Assembly: GCA_002633005.1 (NCBI GenBank)
Contig: NMRA01000055.1
Coordinates: forward strand, 317,992-381,991
From: Phoronis australis
Lineage: Eukaryota > Phoronida > Phoronidae
Direction of reading: 5' to 3'
Length of the DNA: 64,000 nt
A program made the position numbers and the translations under genes. The stretch's first letter is position 1. Each line of letters begins with the position of its first letter. Below the pieces are notes generated by a model. The model did not search any database, was not told the origin of the DNA, and saw only the letters and a program-made list of their open reading frames with translations. Shown in pieces: positions 59,041 to 64,000 of this stretch.

Positions 59041-62000
59041 GAACATATCTCGGATACTCAGACGAGACGAGATCACAAAGTCAAATACCTATTTACGATG
59101 ACATCTGAAAGTGTAAATCTCCACTCAAGTAGGGGACAAATGCCTATCCTCTCATGGGAGAACTTCCTCAGTAATGCTCAATCAGTATGGATGATGACTC
59201 ATTTTGAAGATGAAGTACTACCCATGAAAATCATTAAATGCATGTTCTCTGTCAAAAAACAAGTTTTGATTTAGCTCACTTACTACTATGAAATTGGTCT
59301 CGAAATGTTTCTTAGTTAAATTGAAGGTGATTTTAGGGCTTTGAAACAACTGACAGTTGGTGATTGCTTGAGATCAACTTCAGTTCATAAAATTTGAGGT
59401 CTTCACAATGTATGACTTATGACTGGAATAAACATTAGCTCACAGTGTTTTTGTTGTTGACTACAACTTTCATTACAAAAATAAATAGTGAGAAAGATTA
59501 CATTCATTAGTAACATACTGCACACACTATCAGATCGAAAAGATTTAAATAAGTATGGACATTTAGCATTGCTATAGACAAGGGTCATTTTAGAAAACAT
59601 GGGTATGGGTCAATATTGACACACAGCACCTCCAACCTATGGGTCTCTTCACTGAACCCATGGGTCATGTTATGTATGTGTACTTTTATCAATTTGATCT
59701 TTTGGAGGCATTATCTTTCACAAGTAATTTCATGTGCTATTCCAGTACCTGCAACCAGTGATTGACACGGAGATTGTTTTATGTGTAAAAACGTAAGGTT
59801 TGATCAGCCATTTCCTACTGTTGTGCCAGAATCTGAATGCAATAACTAACATTTCTGCAGCAAGACAAAATGAGATGATTGTCAACACAATTTCATTGTG
59901 CATACATCAGTTGGTCTGAGTTGAGCAGTGACAGTGAGAGCATTGATGAAAATAATGATGCAACCATAATGTGGGGAAAACTCGTAAAATGAACCCTGAG
60001 TGGACCTCGGCAACTAAACGGTAGTTTAGTAGTTGTTTTGTCCACAACTGAAGAATCCCAACTGTTTTAAGAAACCTAAATTATCGAATATTATCTCTCA
60101 GTAACTACTGAAAAATGAGGCAGGTAGCATGACCACGAGTAACAGACTCTGGAGTCCTAATACAATAGACCCTATCAGCTATTGTAGGTGTTAAGCTACC
60201 GGTATTACCAGCTCTTATCAACCATGTGTGTGTCTAGATCATGGCATTATGCACTTGAGAAAACAAGCATGTTGCTGACAATCATGCAAGGCTGATGAAG
60301 CCTCAAAACATAGACATTCAGCATATATTGTAGTTTGTGGGAGGCTGTTAAATCATTCATAACAGTGCATCAATACAGTCAATGAAGGGTCAGTCTGTAC
60401 TGTGATGAAACAAAATCAAGACATGTGTAACCAGTCTTAGTTTTCTTTGTGCTTGATCCAGTCTAGATGAATGGATGGACATTTTTTTTAAGTTAAAGAT
60501 CAGATCAGCGCAACACCAAACATAAGAAATCAAAAACTCGATATAATGAGCAACTCTTTTTTCACAGGAACTAATGAGGCAAGAAAATGCCCCACTGATG
60601 TCTAGTTTTCATCAATAAATTGCTTCAAGATATGTCGCTGATAGATTAAGCAGACAAATTATCGGCAAACAATAAATAGCAATTCACAATCATACCTTTA
60701 CTTATTGTTACAGTGAAAGGTAATTAAGTATTGAGAATCAAACAAAGGTGTTTATTGTTTTGTTTGGAAATCAGGTAGCTACAGGAATCAAGGTTCACTT
60801 CCTAATTGCCTTTCGTAAAGCAGACGGTTTTAAATACAAACATTTCATACTGAAGTGATGTTTTTCCCATTTTACTTTTTTGGATACCAGCAGTTGTACT
60901 CTGTCTGTGACACTCTCTCTTCAGATTGTTAATTAATTACCCCAGTAACATTAACAGCAAAGGTATCCTTTAAAACACTTTTTGAAGCAGTTTACCATGA
61001 AAACCTACAAACAAATCCAAGTAACCATTCCATAAGACAAGAGACAATAAACTGAGCACGTCTTGAAAATGTCGAACTATTAAAAGATGTTTAAAGGTCA
61101 GCGCACACAACATGATTTTTCATCATCCACAATGTCATAAACACTCATGCTGTGAGTTATCCTGGCACAAACACTGCCTTTAGCATCATTTGAATGTACA
61201 GCGCATGAATTCTATGGACAACCAACATGATGACTGACACTGAAAAGCTGCAGCAAGAAACTGAAGTCAGCAAACATTGTTCATGCACCTGCGATGGGTT
61301 TGTAAAAAGGAAAAACAAGATAGTTTTGTGATAACACTAGCAGTAATCAAAATGATATGAATGGCACTTGCATTTTTTAAAAAAACTTCTATTACTAAAA
61401 CTACAGAATAAGAAAAAGAACTTTGCTGTGAACATACCGTAAGCAAAATTCCAGGGAGTACACTCATTACAGCATCATTTCTTGTGAAGTAAAATCATTC
61501 ATATCTGTGCAATGTACTTGAAGAAGGAAATATTACCAGCTGAATTAAAAATGTTGAGTGAAGTTACCTTAAAAACAGAGCTGGTATTGAGTTCACTCGG
61601 ATAGAACTGCCAGTTACACCCAGACTAAATAAGGGAAAACAGTCAATTCCTCTCAAGGCTCCAAATAACTATTATACATAGGTCACTGATAAAATAATAA
61701 ATTCAGAAACTTATTAAACAGTAATAAAGTTTATAGCTCAATGCTTAATGTTTTGCAGTTTCTGCCGAGCACAGAAATATTTCAGGAAAATTATACAGCA
61801 AACACCGCTAGTACCATCTTTAGAGTATATAAAAAGATAAGTGCAGGGGCCAGGGGACAATTCAATAAAACTGCATACCTTATTCATTAGCGAAACTTCT
61901 TCTGAAGATCAATGAAATGGCTTTTTTCAGTGAGAACACCAGTGCTACCAAAACATATTCGTGGAAAAAAAAACAAATTTAACTTCCATTTGCAACATCA

Positions 62001-62551
62001 AAGAATCACGATAAGAAATGGACATCTCAGAACACACAGTTCACATGAAAATTCCAAACTGATTATAAATGGACAATTAAATTATACAGAAAATCAAAAA
62101 GGAAATTACCATGGTTTCAAAGTAATTTTGATTTCTGAAATATTGTAATAGTTGACAAGATGAGAAGGGCTTAATGGCACTGAACTATAATAGTCAAGTC
62201 CCAATAATTAGTTGATAACAACTCTTTATTAACTGCAATTGAAATTATCTTCAAAAGTTCATAGACTGTAAGGAAGACCTCTCGACAGTTAATTAAAAAT
62301 CGTTGAAAATCTTCCGGTTGCAATAGAATGCATACGGTGCTCTCAGCAGACACCATTATGCAACTGCCTGGAACATCCATTTAATTAGTTTCCAAATCAA
62401 TATTATATTTTTTAGGCAACTAATGTTCAAGAGCACGCACATTGCATAAAGAACAAGGTTACCACACTCCTTTCAGGTTGATAACATTACTACTGCTACC
62501 TTTCACTTCCTGGATCTTTGCTTCTCTCTTCTTTAGCAAATTATAGCAAGG
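59041..62551. other. Non-coding flank, no gene recognised
   Basis: AT-rich, with only short open frames. Confidence 0.5.
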
Positions 62552-63394
62552 TCCCCCCCCCACACAGGGGCATGAAACATAATACAAGGAACCATATCTG
62601 GAAAATAAAAATAACAAAGGTCAAAGTGTCCTTAACTGGCTTCTCAATTTGCTCCATGTAATTGTGTCTTATTCAGTTTAATTTGCTGCTATTCAATTTG
62701 CTAAAATTATGTGCTCCTAAATTTGACACATTCTCTACTAATTCATTAACTGGTTCTACCACTCCATCAAGATTTTGTAACTTGGTGAAGGATGTGAGTG
62801 AGAAATGGAAGGGAAAGATAGGAGGAGGAATGTGGCAGGATACAGGTGAAGGGACTGTGAAAGAAAAAGGCAATGCGAGAGAAAAGAGGGAAAATGATGG
62901 GGAGACTTTGTCCACACAGTACAGTAAAAACTCCCCGATTCAGACAGTCTCTAAAATTTTAAGACACTGAAATTTAATGCCAGATTGAATTTCCTCGATT
63001 CTGAAGATTTGGACATGGGCAATTTCATATTTCTTAAATTTTGGACACTGCATTTTGTATCAGCAAAGTCTGAAGTAAAATTGTCAAAAATAACTGGCAA
63101 CACAAGATGTTTCTTTTTTGTAATTCTTGAATTTTGGACTGCCAATACTGCCTAAAATTTGGTTCAAGCTCCAACTGCAAGCAAAAGAAATATTCAGTGT
63201 CCCAATGTGGAGAATCTTTAGGATTGTTCTAAAACTCCCCCGACCCCCACACCCCTCGATCCACAATCCCTCGACCCATGACCCCCTCAATAAACAGCCC
63301 ACAACCGCCTCGATCCAGTCTACACAAGCTCGACTCAATCTGAACATAGAACAAGCAGTGACTTGCAGTATCAATGAGTCTGGCCGTGAGCTCC
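62552..63394. other. Non-coding flank with C-rich tracts
   Basis: A 9-10 nt C run near 62553. A C-rich, loosely repeated CTCGACCC/CTCGATCC stretch at about 63235-63340. No gene recognised. Confidence 0.5.
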
Positions 63395-63464
63395 GCTGGC
63401 CTTTCCCAATTTTTTGCAACTAAGAGAGTGCTGGCCTTTCCCAATTTTTTGCAACTAAGAGAGT
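63395..63464. repeat. 35-bp perfect tandem duplication
   Basis: Two identical 35-bp copies starting GCTGGCCTTTCCCAATTTTT at 63395 and 63430. Confidence 0.95.
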
Positions 63465-64000
63465 CAATTCGGCAAGTTTGAAAGCCAAAAACAGAAACAC
63501 CGCGACCAAATCAAATCAAAGACCTACCAACATTACAAATGTCGTTCCCAGCAAAGTGTAATCGTCTCATCTGCTCTTCAGTGAATGGTATATTCAAACT
63601 TTTTTCGGGAAAATGCGAGTAACTGACAAATATGTAACTTCATCAGTAAATACAGTTTAAACAGACAAAATGTTAACTAAAAGAGTATCTCAGTTACATG
63701 GAGTATATTGTAAACGAGTATACAACAGAAAGCAAATAATAAAATTATGTCCATTCACGTCAACAGACTCTCTCCCTAAGTTTAGTAGAACGGGGCCATT
63801 GGTAGCCACTCGTGGAACTATTTCCGTGGCAACGATACCAACACTCACAATATATTTCAGATCATGTTCCTACGGCACTTTCCGTTTTTAACCACCAGAC
63901 TTGAGCCAGAGCAGATTCACGTGTAGGAAAGTGCTATGGGAAAGTCATTCAGAGACGTAATATCATTATGAAATGTGTAAAAAGCACAGGTCGTGGGTCG

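Noticed and set aside
60288-60312. GGCTGATGAAGCC followed by AAAACAT
   Set aside because: It has CTGATGA but no stem II or GAAA in the right place.

Overview
This window looks like animal (bilaterian) nuclear DNA. It is AT-rich and intron-rich, with GT-AG splice sites, many degenerate tandem repeats, MITE-like elements and one decayed LINE. I see no bacterial operons, rRNA, tRNA or CRISPR. The one confidently recognised gene is a complete Delta-class Notch ligand on the + strand. I reconstructed ten coding exons from 34845 to 42744 that join without a frame break into 787 codons. Repeat content and gene structure suggest a marine invertebrate, perhaps a deuterostome such as a hemichordate, echinoderm or lancelet, but I cannot fix the taxon from sequence alone.

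Layout. 1-1010 is a 45-51 bp minisatellite. 1011-34380 is Delta's upstream flank. It has no recognisable gene, but holds a 15-copy 14-bp GC-rich minisatellite (8483-8692), a possible TIR-bounded element (12302-13922), two copies of a short GGGCGGATCCAGG-type MITE (21436-21591 and 28079-28222), a degenerate ~130-155 bp satellite (22388-23300 with an outlier near 23760-23960) and a 20-bp triplet repeat (24206-24265). 33754-34703 carries four CAGSTG E-boxes and a TATA-like box ahead of the Delta start codon.

The Delta protein has, in order, a signal peptide, MNNL (C2-like) domain, DSL domain, nine EGF repeats, a Ser/Thr-rich stalk, one transmembrane helix, and a cytoplasmic tail with an IKDINTK motif (resembling the Mindbomb-binding N-box) and a C-terminal ATEV PDZ ligand. 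Introns 3 and 7 contain three exact matches to the Su(H)/CSL consensus YGTGDGAA, which would fit Notch feedback on Delta.

42745-64000 is the 3' flank. I see no further gene. It holds a minus-strand motif at 46895-46936 resembling the dimer-type hammerhead ribozymes of Penelope-like elements, a two-copy TIR-bearing MITE family (48512-48967 and 57753-58166), a 5'-truncated minus-strand LINE (about 57640-59040) whose 3' UTR is split by the second MITE copy, a ~138-bp satellite with CTCF-like cores (about 55240-56420), and several recent local tandem duplications.
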